Positions 23,284-31,781 of a stretch of DNA of 64,000 nt are shown piece by piece. The DNA lies in assembly GCA_024331045.1 (NCBI GenBank), contig JANDJC010000003.1, positions 1-64,000 on the forward strand, in the 5' to 3' direction. The stretch comes from Nitrospira sp. (GTDB lineage Bacteria > Nitrospirota > Nitrospiria > Nitrospirales > Nitrospiraceae). Every line of letters begins with the position of its first letter. Position 1 is the stretch's first letter. A program made the translations under genes and the position numbers. A model generated the notes under the pieces. That model was not told the DNA's origin and made no database searches. It saw nothing but the letters and a program-made list of their open reading frames with translations.

Positions 23284-24874
23284 AGGGTTCTCCGTCCTCA
23301 TTGATCGATTTTCCGAGGCGGATTTCACTGTGCCGATTCCAACCGGGGCGCTTGGAATCGGGAAAATCTGAGCGGAAATGAGCGCCGACACTGTTTTCTC
23401 GCCACAAGGCCGCTTCGGCGACACAACGCGCCACTTGCACCATGTTCTTGACCTCTAGTTCGGCTCTTGTCCCAAACGGCCTCGCAACCATCCGTTCCCA
23501 GCGAGAAAGCTGCGCTACCGCCCGAATCAGTGATTCGCGAGATCTGACAATGCCCACCTGCCCCCACATGACCCGCCGAAGAGAACTGCGCAGCTTCTCC
23601 GCATCTTCCAACCGATGAAATTCAACCTGTCGCAATGCGGCGGCCTGGCGAGTCAGCTCGGGCATAGGTTGACCAGCGGCCCAGGCAACAGCCGCTGCCC
23701 CGGCCCGCATACCGAAGACCAACGCTTCCAATAATGAATTGCTGGCCAACCGGTTGGCGCCATGCACACCACTGCAGGCCACTTCCCCAGCAGCATAGAG
23801 GCCCGGCAACGACGTGGCTCCATGGAGGTCGGTCCAGACGCCTCCCATCATGTAATGGGCGCTGGGGGACACCGGGATCCACTCCTCGGTAATGTCAATG
23901 TCGTATCGAAGACACGTCGCATAGATCGTGGGGAAGCGGCTTTTCACAAAGTCAGCCCCCAAATGCGTCACATCCAGATACACATGCTTGGTTTTCGTCG
24001 CGGCCATTTCCGCCCAAATCGCACGGGCGACAATGTCCCGAGGAGCCAACGCTCCCAGCGGATGGTACCGTTCCATGAACAGTTCGCCCTTGTGATTTCT
24101 AAGCTGTCCTCCCTCGCCCCTCATCGCCTCCGACAAGAGGAACGGTGGACTCGACGGCATGTAGAGGGCGGTCGGATGAAACTGCACAAATTCCATGTCT
24201 TGCAGAAGCGCGCCGGCCCGATAGGCCATCGCCATGCCATCACCGGTGGCGCTCGGCGGATTCGTAGTCCGGGCATAAATCTGGCCGGCTCCACCGGTTG
24301 ACAACACCACCGCCTTGGCTGGCAGCAGGAAGAGCTCGCCGGACCGTTCATTCAGCACCACCACTCCACAACACCGTCCCTCCTCCACGATCAAATCCAT
24401 CGTGCAATGGAAATCCATCCGCTGGATTCCAGGCTGTCGGGCTGCGTGGGCCATCAATGCCCGCACCATCTCATTTCCGGTTGCGTCGCCTCGCGCGCGA
24501 AGAATTCGACTTCGACTATGGGCTGCCTCCCGGGCAAATGCAAACTTGCCTCCGATTTTGTCGAAGTTGGCGCCCCACCGAATCAGTTCTTGAATACGAT
24601 CAGGGCCCTCCTCAACCAACACCCGCACCGCATCAAGACGGCACAGCCCATGACCGGCATTCACCGTATCCGTCAAATGGATAGAAACATCGTCCTCCTC
24701 ACTGAGCGCTACAGCCACCCCTCCTTGCGCAAAGGTTGAGGCACTCTGGAACGGATCCCCCTTGGCCAAGATGGTGACCCGACCGGCGCGGCTCAACTCG
24801 ATGGCGGCCCGGAGGCCGGCCACGCCGCTTCCAATGACAAGGAAATCCGTGGGAGGCAAGACAGACCACTGCAT
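23186..24874 (-). CDS. nadB: L-aspartate oxidase
   Basis: A 562-residue flavoprotein that oxidises L-aspartate to iminoaspartate for NAD synthesis. Motifs are the FAD loop VIGSGVAGLRAAIEL (residues 13-27), STFAQGGVAVAL, STGGAGQIY, FVQFHPTAL, and the C-terminal FAD contact GEVACSGVHGANRLASNSLLEALVFG (described here as around residues 370-395). The final 40 or so residues (after SEIRLGKS) are beyond the usual end and are the part antisense to the lytic transglycosylase gene. The start ATG at 24874 is normal. nadA and nadC are not here. Confidence 0.95.
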   Translation of the reverse strand: MQWSVLPPTDFLVIGSGVAGLRAAIELSRAGRVTILAKGDPFQSASTFAQGGVAVALSEEDDVSIHLTDTVNAGHGLCRLDAVRVLVEEGPDRIQELIRWGANFDKIGGKFAFAREAAHSRSRILRARGDATGNEMVRALMAHAARQPGIQRMDFHCTMDLIVEEGRCCGVVVLNERSGELFLLPAKAVVLSTGGAGQIYARTTNPPSATGDGMAMAYRAGALLQDMEFVQFHPTALYMPSSPPFLLSEAMRGEGGQLRNHKGELFMERYHPLGALAPRDIVARAIWAEMAATKTKHVYLDVTHLGADFVKSRFPTIYATCLRYDIDITEEWIPVSPSAHYMMGGVWTDLHGATSLPGLYAAGEVACSGVHGANRLASNSLLEALVFGMRAGAAAVAWAAGQPMPELTRQAAALRQVEFHRLEDAEKLRSSLRRVMWGQVGIVRSRESLIRAVAQLSRWERMVARPFGTRAELEVKNMVQVARCVAEAALWRENSVGAHFRSDFPDSKRPGWNRHSEIRLGKSINEDGEPFRGTERRSSESPVEAQRPQRRSALSRRLSGPA

Positions 24875-24879
24875 CGAAG

Positions 24880-25404
24880 CTATCGCAGAACGGGCTGGGA
24901 GGGGAACGACTCCGACAACGTTTGCTTGATGGTCATGCCGAAGGGCAAATCACCCTGCACGCCACGGAGAAGGGGAGACGTGCTGCCAGTCCATTGTAGG
25001 CGAGCGGACCCCCGCTGGCGGGCGCCTATCTCCTCACCTTTTTTCTTCCAGACGCCCTGCCAATGCACATACACATCGGCATCGCTGCCTTCTATCACCA
25101 TCCGCTCGATTTTGAATTCAAGTCGGATGGTCTCAAATGCTTCGAAATCGGCTTGGACCTCCCCTCGCAGTCGATCAAGCGATTGATCCGGCTGAAGTAG
25201 GGAGCGAAACGCCGATATATTTTTCTCTTGATACGCTTCCCGCAAAGCCTCGACCGCCTGGTCGATCATCTGAATCCGCTCATGGTCCGCCGGATACTGA
25301 AACGGTTTCTTTGACGAGCAGGCTTGTACGGAGAGAGCAAGGAGCAGACCCACCCCGGCCCACACCACGTTCTCCGCCATACCACGTTGAAACATTCTCA
25401 CCAT
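24880..25404 (-). CDS. Small lipoprotein with NTF2-like fold (putative)
   Basis: A 174-residue protein with a signal helix (VVWAGVGLLLALSVQA) ending in a lipobox-like VQAC, so it is probably a lipoprotein with Cys29 as the anchored residue. The rest (IQMIDQAVEALREAYQEKNISAFRSLLQPDQS, then beta strands with IRLEFKIERMVIEGSDADVYVHWQG) resembles a DUF4440/SnoaL-type NTF2-like fold. No active-site residues can be assigned. It lies 5 bp upstream of nadB on the same strand and is likely co-transcribed, but a role in NAD synthesis is not implied. Confidence 0.7.
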   Translation of the reverse strand: MVRMFQRGMAENVVWAGVGLLLALSVQACSSKKPFQYPADHERIQMIDQAVEALREAYQEKNISAFRSLLQPDQSLDRLRGEVQADFEAFETIRLEFKIERMVIEGSDADVYVHWQGVWKKKGEEIGARQRGSARLQWTGSTSPLLRGVQGDLPFGMTIKQTLSESFPSQPVLR

Positions 25405-25570
25405 GGCGCAGTATAAGAAGAGGCCGGAGAACCGGTCAAGGGACCATAACGGTACCCATCCTTTTCACTGCTCACAGCATACGTTCTCTCTCTGTCCTCC
25501 TCCCCTAAAATTCCTTCATTCACCCCTCTCGTGCTCATGCTTCTTTAAGGCAGGACGTCCTCCCGCAACC

Positions 25571-25599
25571 TTGACTTAAGCACTCACCAGCAGTTACCC
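25571..25599 (+). promoter_or_regulatory. Weak promoter-like sequence upstream of midA
   Basis: TTGACT (25571-25576) and TTACCC (25594-25599) are spaced by 17 bp in the 299-bp gap before midA. The -35 is good; the -10 is poor. A CATGCG-N3-CGCATG inverted repeat (25617-25631) lies just downstream, near the expected transcription start. This could be the promoter of midA and possibly the nuo block. Confidence 0.25.
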
Positions 25600-25703
25600 T
25601 GTTCGTCTCTGTGAAACATGCGGAACGCATGGTGGGAGGTCATCCCGTGTGTTCGTGGTGTCGCCTGAGTTGGCGTTGAATCACCGAGCAAGGCAGGTCG
25701 TTC

Positions 25704-26906
25704 GTGACAAGTGGGCACCCTGAACTCATCGCCGCCATCGTTGCGGACATCGCAGCGAAGGGTCCGATTCCTTTCGCACGTTTCATGGAGTTGGCTCTGT
25801 ATCATCCCCAATTCGGATACTACACCAGGGTGGGAGGAGAAGAGAAAGTCGGAGCGGAACGGATCGGAGAACGGATCGGATGGGCGGGCGATTACTATAC
25901 AAGCTCGGACGTTCATCCCATCCTGGGTCGAGCATTGGCGCGACAGGCCAAGCAGATCGATGACCTGTTGGGGGGACCCACCCCTTTTACAGTGGTCGAG
26001 GTAGGCCCCGGTAAAGGGCTACTCGCCAGGCAGATAATCGAAGCCTGTGCAACCGAATGTCCATCGCTCGTGAGGCGACTTCGTTACGTTCTCATTGACC
26101 GGAGCCCCGCCATGCGCAGCGAGCAGCACCGGACCCTCGCCCATCTTCCTCAGAGGATGCTCGTCTGGATGAATAGTCTTGAGGACATCCCGCCCAACAG
26201 CCTCATTGGACTGGTTTTGAGCAACGAATTGCTGGATGCCTTTCCCGTGCACCGGCTGCGCGTGAGCGAAGGGCGCATCTATGAACTCCACGTCGACTAT
26301 CGACAAGGGGAATTCGTGGAATGCCTGCGTCCTCTTTCATGCGATGCTCTTGCGGTACATCTCCGGCGACTCAATCCCGAGTGGCCGAATGGGTATCAGA
26401 CAGAAGTCAACCTCGAGGCCTTGACGTGGATCAAGCAAGTGGCCCATCGCCTCCAGCGAGGCTTTGTCCTCACCATCGATTATGGCCATACCGCTCAAGA
26501 CCTCTACAGTCCGGCTAGAAGAAATGGCACCTTCCTTTGTTACTTCCGACATTCGATCAACGAGACGCCGTTCCTGCGAGTTGGCTTTCAAGACATGACC
26601 GCCCATGTGGATTTTTCTAGCCTCGCTGAGGCTGGCAAAGCGGAAGGGTTGAGCGTGACGGGGTTCACCAACCAACTGAGTTTCCTTGCCGGTCTGGGAG
26701 TTGAGGCCATGATCGCGGAGTTGGAACCAGAGAGTCCCGAGTTTCGGGCCGCGCTTCATCTTCTGAAACCTCACGGGATGGGCGGCATTTTCAAAGTCTT
26801 GATTCAACAAAAAGGCATCGGGCATGTTCGACTCGACGGCCTCAGGTACCGGCCATTTTGGGAAACAGCATTGACGAGAGGAGAGACACGTTTCCATGCC
26901 GCCTAG
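25704..26906 (+). CDS. MidA/NDUFAF7-family SAM-dependent methyltransferase
   Basis: A 400-residue class I methyltransferase of the COG1565 (DUF185) family. Seen are the N-terminal GPIPFARFMELALYHPQFGYY, the WAGDYYTSSDVHP segment, the SAM loop VVEVGPGKGLLARQI (near residue 97), and NELLDAFPVHR. The mitochondrial member NDUFAF7 methylates an arginine of the 49-kDa subunit (NuoD) during complex I assembly. This gene ends 61 bp before nuoA, so the same role is likely here. The start is GTG at 25704 after AAGGCAGG. No midA gene symbol is standard in bacteria, so I leave it blank. Confidence 0.92.
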   Translation: MTSGHPELIAAIVADIAAKGPIPFARFMELALYHPQFGYYTRVGGEEKVGAERIGERIGWAGDYYTSSDVHPILGRALARQAKQIDDLLGGPTPFTVVEVGPGKGLLARQIIEACATECPSLVRRLRYVLIDRSPAMRSEQHRTLAHLPQRMLVWMNSLEDIPPNSLIGLVLSNELLDAFPVHRLRVSEGRIYELHVDYRQGEFVECLRPLSCDALAVHLRRLNPEWPNGYQTEVNLEALTWIKQVAHRLQRGFVLTIDYGHTAQDLYSPARRNGTFLCYFRHSINETPFLRVGFQDMTAHVDFSSLAEAGKAEGLSVTGFTNQLSFLAGLGVEAMIAELEPESPEFRAALHLLKPHGMGGIFKVLIQQKGIGHVRLDGLRYRPFWETALTRGETRFHAA

Positions 26907-26967
26907 CATTGCTCCAGCTCAACAGATGGAGACAGCGAGTGCGAGCTTAAAAATAACGGGATGACCC

Positions 26968-27339
26968 ATGTCCAGCGACGAGATACCGATGAATTACGTT
27001 CCCATTCTCATTTTTATCGGGCTTACGCTCCTCGTCGGCACCATCAGTCTATTGATCGGCAAATTGTTTCGTCCCAACCGCCCGTATCGCGCGAAGCTCG
27101 CGCCGTATGAAAGTGGCAGTCCGCTCTTTCAGGATGCTCGCGTCCAATTCCCCATTCGGTATTACATCATCGCAATGTTGTTCGTCATCTTCGACGTGGA
27201 AGTCGTCTTTCTGTACCCCTGGGCCGTGGCGTTCACCTCCCTGGACGTGGCCGGCGTCCTCGGGATGGGATTTTTTCTCTTCATCTTGATTGTCGGCTTT
27301 TGGTACGAATGGAAAAAGGGGGCGTTGGAATGGGATTAA
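26968..27339 (+). CDS. nuoA: NADH-quinone oxidoreductase subunit A
   Basis: A 123-residue membrane subunit with three helices. The conserved loop YESGSPLFQDARVQFPIRYY and the helix IAMLFVIFDVEVVFLYPWA carry the acidic residues near the quinone site (FDVE). ATG at 26968 or 26989 (MNYVP) could be used. It is the first gene of the nuo block and lies 61 bp after the midA homologue. Confidence 0.95.
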   Translation: MSSDEIPMNYVPILIFIGLTLLVGTISLLIGKLFRPNRPYRAKLAPYESGSPLFQDARVQFPIRYYIIAMLFVIFDVEVVFLYPWAVAFTSLDVAGVLGMGFFLFILIVGFWYEWKKGALEWD

Positions 27340-27418
27340 CGAACCAGAGACCTGAGCTTTTCGTGCGCGAGCGGCTTTGGCAAGCCGACCACCGTGGTTT
27401 CGTAGCGGAGCACAGCAC

Positions 27419-27898
27419 GTGAGCCTGCTTGAACGGCAATTCGAGCCCAACATCATTACGACAAACCTCGATGCGGTCGTGAGTTGGGCCAGAAAGTCGG
27501 CGCTCTGGCCGATGACTTTCGGATTGGCCTGCTGCGCGATTGAAATGATCGCCAGCGTCTCCTCGCGCTACGACCTCGATCGATTTGGCGCCGGGGTGTT
27601 TCGGGCCTCGCCCCGGCAATCGGATCTCATGATCGTTGCCGGGACCCTATCCAGAAAGATGGCTCCGGTGGTCCGTCGCATCTATGATCAAATGGCCGAG
27701 CCTCGCTATGTCATCTCGATGGGCTCCTGCGCCACTTCCGGCAACCACTACAACAGCTATGCCGTCGTCCAAGGCGTCGATCAAATCGTGCCAGTGGACG
27801 TCTATGTGCCAGGCTGCCCTCCCAGGCCCGAAGCCCTGTTGGACGGGATTCTCAAACTGCAGGAGAAGATCCAACGCGAGAAGGTCTTTGTCAGGTAG
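27419..27898 (+). CDS. nuoB: NADH-quinone oxidoreductase subunit B
   Basis: A 159-residue peripheral-arm subunit holding cluster N2, the last electron carrier before quinone. The ligands are visible as the tandem cysteines in GLACCAIEM, the cysteine of SMGSCATSG and that of [13 protein letters not shown] at 27419 follows CGGAG and gives the family start [11 protein letters not shown]; a TTG at 27377 would add a non-conserved leader. It lies 79 bp after nuoA. Confidence 0.95.
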   Translation: MSLLERQFEPNIITTNLDAVVSWARKSALWPMTFGLACCAIEMIASVSSRYDLDRFGAGVFRASPRQSDLMIVAGTLSRKMAPVVRRIYDQMAEPRYVISMGSCATSGNHYNSYAVVQGVDQIVPVDVYVPGCPPRPEALLDGILKLQEKIQREKVFVR

Positions 27899-27934
27899 CC
27901 GAGTGGGGGTCAGCCAGGCCGCTCCGGAACCGGC

Positions 27935-29725
27935 ATGGCTTCTCCACCAGACACGGTAACCCTGTGTGATGCGATGCAAACGTTGATCGAGACCTTGCGA
28001 AAGAAATTTCCGGACGGTGTGCTCTCCGTGCACACAGACTCGGCCAGATCCGAGGTCACCGTGCAGGTGGCGGCGTCAAAAATCTTGGAGATCGCCCGTT
28101 ATCTGCACGATGCACCGGAAGCCCGGTTCGATCACATCACCGACATCTGTTCCGCCGACTATCCCGACCATCCGCAACGATTCGAGGTGATCTACCACTT
28201 TCTTTCGATCCCCTACGGCCGACGCATTCGCCTAAAAGCGCGCGTCACCGAGGATCATCCCGTCATCGACTCGGTCACCAGCGTCTGGCGCGGCGCGGAA
28301 TTTATGGAACGCGAGGTCTACGACATGATGGGGATCCGTTTCGCTGGCCATCCGGACCTCCGCCGCATTCTCTTGCCCGAGGACTATGCAGAGGGTTATC
28401 CGTTGCGGAAGGACTTTCCCACGGAAGGCAAGGGGTGGCGCAGCCAATTCGACTTTTTGCCGAGACTGGACGAACCACCTCCGGAGCACATTGACGGGGA
28501 AATTCCGGAAGAACAGAAAAAGCCCTTTCTCGCCGATCCCCATCTCTCCGACAAGAGACGGCGGGAAGAGCTCCTGCTCAACATGGGACCGCAACATCCT
28601 AGCACACACGGTGTCGTGCGCGTCGTCCTTGAACTCGACGGCGAACGAATCATCAAGGCGACCCCGGACCTCGGATATCTCCACCGCGGCGTGGAAAAAT
28701 TGGCCGAGGGGCTCGCCTACATGCAGATCATCCCCCACACCGACCGGTTGGACTATGTGTGCGCCATGGCGAATAACTACGCCTATGTGCGGACAGTGGA
28801 AAAGCTCCTGGGGATCACCGTGCCCGAGCGGGCGGAATACATTCGAACGATCGTGGCGGAAATGCAGCGGATCCTCGGCCACCTTTTCTGGCTGGGGGCC
28901 CAGGCACTGGACATTGGCGCCATGACGGTATTTTTCTGGACATTTCGTGAGCGCGAGACCCTACTCGACATGTTCGAGCAACTGTGCGGAGCTCGACTGA
29001 CCTTGAATTACTATCGGATCGGCGGTGTGGACAGCGACTTTACTCCCGAACTCATTCAGCGACTCAGAGCCTTCTTGAGCACGTTTCCCCAAAAGCTCAA
29101 CGAGTACGACGCCCTGCTGGTCTCAAACCGTATATGGCTGGGACGCACCAAGAATGTGGCGGTGATCTCAGGAGAAGACGCGGTCAATTTTGGCTTGACC
29201 GGGCCACCACTGCGGGGGTCCGGCGTGGCCTATGATGTCCGCAAGATGGAGCCGTATGGCGCCTATCACAAGGTAGAGTGGGAAGTGCCGGTGGGGAAAA
29301 ACGGCGATACCTACGATCGCTATTGGATTCGTGTCGAAGAAATGCGCCAAAGTGCCCGCATCATTTCCCAATGTCTTGACCAACTGCCGCCTGGTCCGAT
29401 CATGGCCGACAAGCCCCAGTACATTCCGCCACCCAAGCGGCACGTCATGCGCGATATGGAAAGCCTCATTCATCACTTCATTCTGTTTACGCAGGGCTTC
29501 AAGCCGCCGAAGGGGGAAACCTATTGCGCGACGGAATCGCCCAAAGGAGAGCTGGGATTTTTCATCATCAGCGATGGCAGCCCCCGCCCCTATCGGCTGA
29601 AGATTCGCGCTCCGTCGTTCGTTCATATGGGCGCCTTTGATCACATGGCGCGAGGCTATTTGATTTCCGATATCATCACGATTTTTGGTACCTATGACGT
29701 GGTGATGGGAGAGTGCGACCGATGA
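27935..29725 (+). CDS. nuoCD: NADH-quinone oxidoreductase fused subunits C and D
   Basis: A 596-residue fusion. Residues 1 to about 190 are NuoC (ending with MEREVYDMMGIRFAGHPDLRR and DYAEGYPLRKDFP). After a short linker, about 213-596 are NuoD (NMGPQHPSTHGV, LGYLHRGVEKLAE, TDRLDYVCAM, and the C-terminal GECDR). NuoD forms the quinone pocket with NuoB. Arg251 in LHRG matches the arginine next to cluster N2 that is dimethylated in mitochondria. The fused arrangement also occurs in E. coli and others. ATG at 27935 lies 36 bp after nuoB. Confidence 0.95.
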   Translation: MASPPDTVTLCDAMQTLIETLRKKFPDGVLSVHTDSARSEVTVQVAASKILEIARYLHDAPEARFDHITDICSADYPDHPQRFEVIYHFLSIPYGRRIRLKARVTEDHPVIDSVTSVWRGAEFMEREVYDMMGIRFAGHPDLRRILLPEDYAEGYPLRKDFPTEGKGWRSQFDFLPRLDEPPPEHIDGEIPEEQKKPFLADPHLSDKRRREELLLNMGPQHPSTHGVVRVVLELDGERIIKATPDLGYLHRGVEKLAEGLAYMQIIPHTDRLDYVCAMANNYAYVRTVEKLLGITVPERAEYIRTIVAEMQRILGHLFWLGAQALDIGAMTVFFWTFRERETLLDMFEQLCGARLTLNYYRIGGVDSDFTPELIQRLRAFLSTFPQKLNEYDALLVSNRIWLGRTKNVAVISGEDAVNFGLTGPPLRGSGVAYDVRKMEPYGAYHKVEWEVPVGKNGDTYDRYWIRVEEMRQSARIISQCLDQLPPGPIMADKPQYIPPPKRHVMRDMESLIHHFILFTQGFKPPKGETYCATESPKGELGFFIISDGSPRPYRLKIRAPSFVHMGAFDHMARGYLISDIITIFGTYDVVMGECDR

Positions 29726-29792
29726 CCGTCCATCCAACCATGACCGTTTGTGCAAACCAATAGCAACCTGCTGGGGAGGGGCGAACGGAACC

Positions 29793-30320
29793 ATGACGCT
29801 GTCCGAAAAGTATCGAGACGAGATCGCAGCGATTCTGGCACGCTATCCGGTCAAGCGATCGGCGCTCATTCCGCTCCTCTACCTTGCTCAACGGGAGCAG
29901 GGTTACGTGACCGAGGAAGCAATGGTCGAAATCGCCCGCATTCTCGGCCTGACGCCTCCACAGGTCTATGAAACCGTCACGTTTTACACCTTGTTTAACC
30001 TCAAGCCAGTCGGCAAGTTCCATATTCAGATCTGTAAGTCGCTCATGTGCGCGCTGGTCGGATCGGATACCGTGATCGAGTGGATCAACGCCAAGCTCGG
30101 CATCGGCCCCGGGGAGACCACGCCCGACGGTCTTTTTACCCTGAGCCTTGTGGAATGTCTGGCGTCCTGCGGCACCGGACCCATGATGCAGATCAACGAA
30201 GACTATTACGAGCGTCTCACGGAAGAAAAAGTGGATCGGATCTTGGCCGACCTCCGGTCGACGGGGTCCAGCAGTTTAAAAAGCGGCCCCTTCATGTGGC
30301 CGGAACCGATGAAGACATGA
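29793..30320 (+). CDS. nuoE: NADH-quinone oxidoreductase subunit E
   Basis: A 175-residue thioredoxin-like [2Fe-2S] subunit that binds cluster N1a. The ligands are C-x4-C in ICKSLMCAL and C-x3-C in VECLASCGTGP. The helical N-terminal domain (PVKRSALIPLLYLAQREQGYVTEEAM) is standard. ATG at 29793 is preferred over an in-frame start at 29748, because it matches the family start and follows GGGGAGG. It pairs with NuoF in the NADH-binding tip. Confidence 0.95.
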   Translation: MTLSEKYRDEIAAILARYPVKRSALIPLLYLAQREQGYVTEEAMVEIARILGLTPPQVYETVTFYTLFNLKPVGKFHIQICKSLMCALVGSDTVIEWINAKLGIGPGETTPDGLFTLSLVECLASCGTGPMMQINEDYYERLTEEKVDRILADLRSTGSSSLKSGPFMWPEPMKT

Positions 30321-30438
30321 ATCGGCAAAGCCTTATACCCTTTTCGATCACTGGACTAGGCACGCCACATGACGGCAGAACGCGAGACCGTCACAGAAGA
30401 GGCCGAGCTCTCTTCACCGACGATGAACGGACGCAACC

Positions 30439-31746
30439 ATGCCACAACATGAACTGATCCTGTTGAAAAATATGATGCGGCCGGGATATGGAGGTTCCCT
30501 GGCCGAATACGAGCGGGCCGGCGGTTACCAGGCTATCCGCATGACGCTCGGCAAGATCCCCCCAGCGGACGTCACCACAGCAGTCCGCAAATCCGGCTTA
30601 CGCGGACGCGGCGGAGCTGGGTTTCCTACCGGCGTCAAATGGGGCTTTTTGCCAAAGGATTACCAAGGTCCCCGCTATCTCTGCTGCAACGCCGACGAAA
30701 GCGAACCGGGCACGTTCAAAGATCGTCAATTGATGGAGCGCGATCCCCATCAGGTGCTCGAAGGCATCATTCTGGCTTGCTATGCCATCGGAGCAGAATC
30801 CGCCTACATCTACATCCGGGGAGAATTGGTATTGGCCGCCACGATTCTCGAACGAGCGATCGGCGAGGCCAGAGCCGCCGGTTACATCGGCAAAAACATT
30901 TTGGGCACCGGCGTCAATGTGGACGTGTGGGTCCACCGGGGAGCTGGCGCCTACATCTGCGGCGAAGAAACGGCACTGCTCGAATCATTGGAAGGCAAAC
31001 GTGGTCTGCCGCGCGTCAAACCGCCTTTTCCGGCCACGCACGGACTCTACGGCAAGCCAACCGTGGTAAACAACGTCGAAACTCTGGCCAATCTGCCGCA
31101 CATCCTGACCCGCGGCCCCGAATGGTTCGCCTCGATCGGATCGCCACCCAAAAGCACTGGCACTAGAATCTTTTGCGTGAGTGGACACGTCAAGCGGCCA
31201 GGCAACTATGAACTCCCTATGGGAGTAACGGTCCGCGAGCTGATTTATGAACATGCTGGCGGGATGCGATCGGATAAACCACTCAAGGCCTTCATTCCAG
31301 GAGGCGCATCAGCCCCCTTTCTCACCCCAGCTCATCTGGATGTCAAATTGGATTTCGAGTCGGTGGCGGCGGCGGGATCCATGCTGGGATCCGGTGGGGT
31401 GACTGTCATGGAAGAAGGCACCAGCATGGTGTGGGCCGCTTTGCGACTGATGGAATTTTTCTATCACGAGTCCTGCGGCAAGTGCAGTCCTTGCCGGGAA
31501 GGCAGCTCATGGCTCGTTCAAATCATGCGCCGGATCGTCGCAAAGAGGGGCCGTATGGAGGACCTTGAAACCTTGTCCGATCTATGCAAGAACATCGCGG
31601 GACGAACAGTCTGCGCCTTCGGCGACGCGGAGGTCGCTCCCATTCAAGGGACGTTGAAATATTGGCGGGACGAATATGTGGCCCTCATCCGCGAAGCGGA
31701 GAGCGCCAACCTGATCATGCCGGAACCGGCCGGCGCCAAACGGTAA
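30439..31746 (+). CDS. nuoF: NADH-quinone oxidoreductase subunit F
   Basis: A 435-residue flavoprotein that binds NADH, FMN and the [4Fe-4S] cluster N3. Motifs are GLRGRGGAGFPTGVKW (FMN/NADH), CNADESEPGTFKDR, GAGAYICGEETALLES, and the cluster ligands ESCGKCSPCREGS plus a later cysteine in GRTVCAFGD. ATG at 30439 is in the middle of a 118-bp gap after nuoE; that gap holds a 27-codon frame (30369-30452) overlapping nuoF, which I do not think is a gene. Confidence 0.96.
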   Translation: MPQHELILLKNMMRPGYGGSLAEYERAGGYQAIRMTLGKIPPADVTTAVRKSGLRGRGGAGFPTGVKWGFLPKDYQGPRYLCCNADESEPGTFKDRQLMERDPHQVLEGIILACYAIGAESAYIYIRGELVLAATILERAIGEARAAGYIGKNILGTGVNVDVWVHRGAGAYICGEETALLESLEGKRGLPRVKPPFPATHGLYGKPTVVNNVETLANLPHILTRGPEWFASIGSPPKSTGTRIFCVSGHVKRPGNYELPMGVTVRELIYEHAGGMRSDKPLKAFIPGGASAPFLTPAHLDVKLDFESVAAAGSMLGSGGVTVMEEGTSMVWAALRLMEFFYHESCGKCSPCREGSSWLVQIMRRIVAKRGRMEDLETLSDLCKNIAGRTVCAFGDAEVAPIQGTLKYWRDEYVALIREAESANLIMPEPAGAKR

Positions 31747-31781
31747 CCATCTCGCGTAAACGGTAGCGGGCAGTACTCATA

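Noticed and set aside
30369-30452. A 27-codon frame between nuoE and nuoF
   Set aside because: Too short, no ribosome site, and it overlaps the nuoF start.
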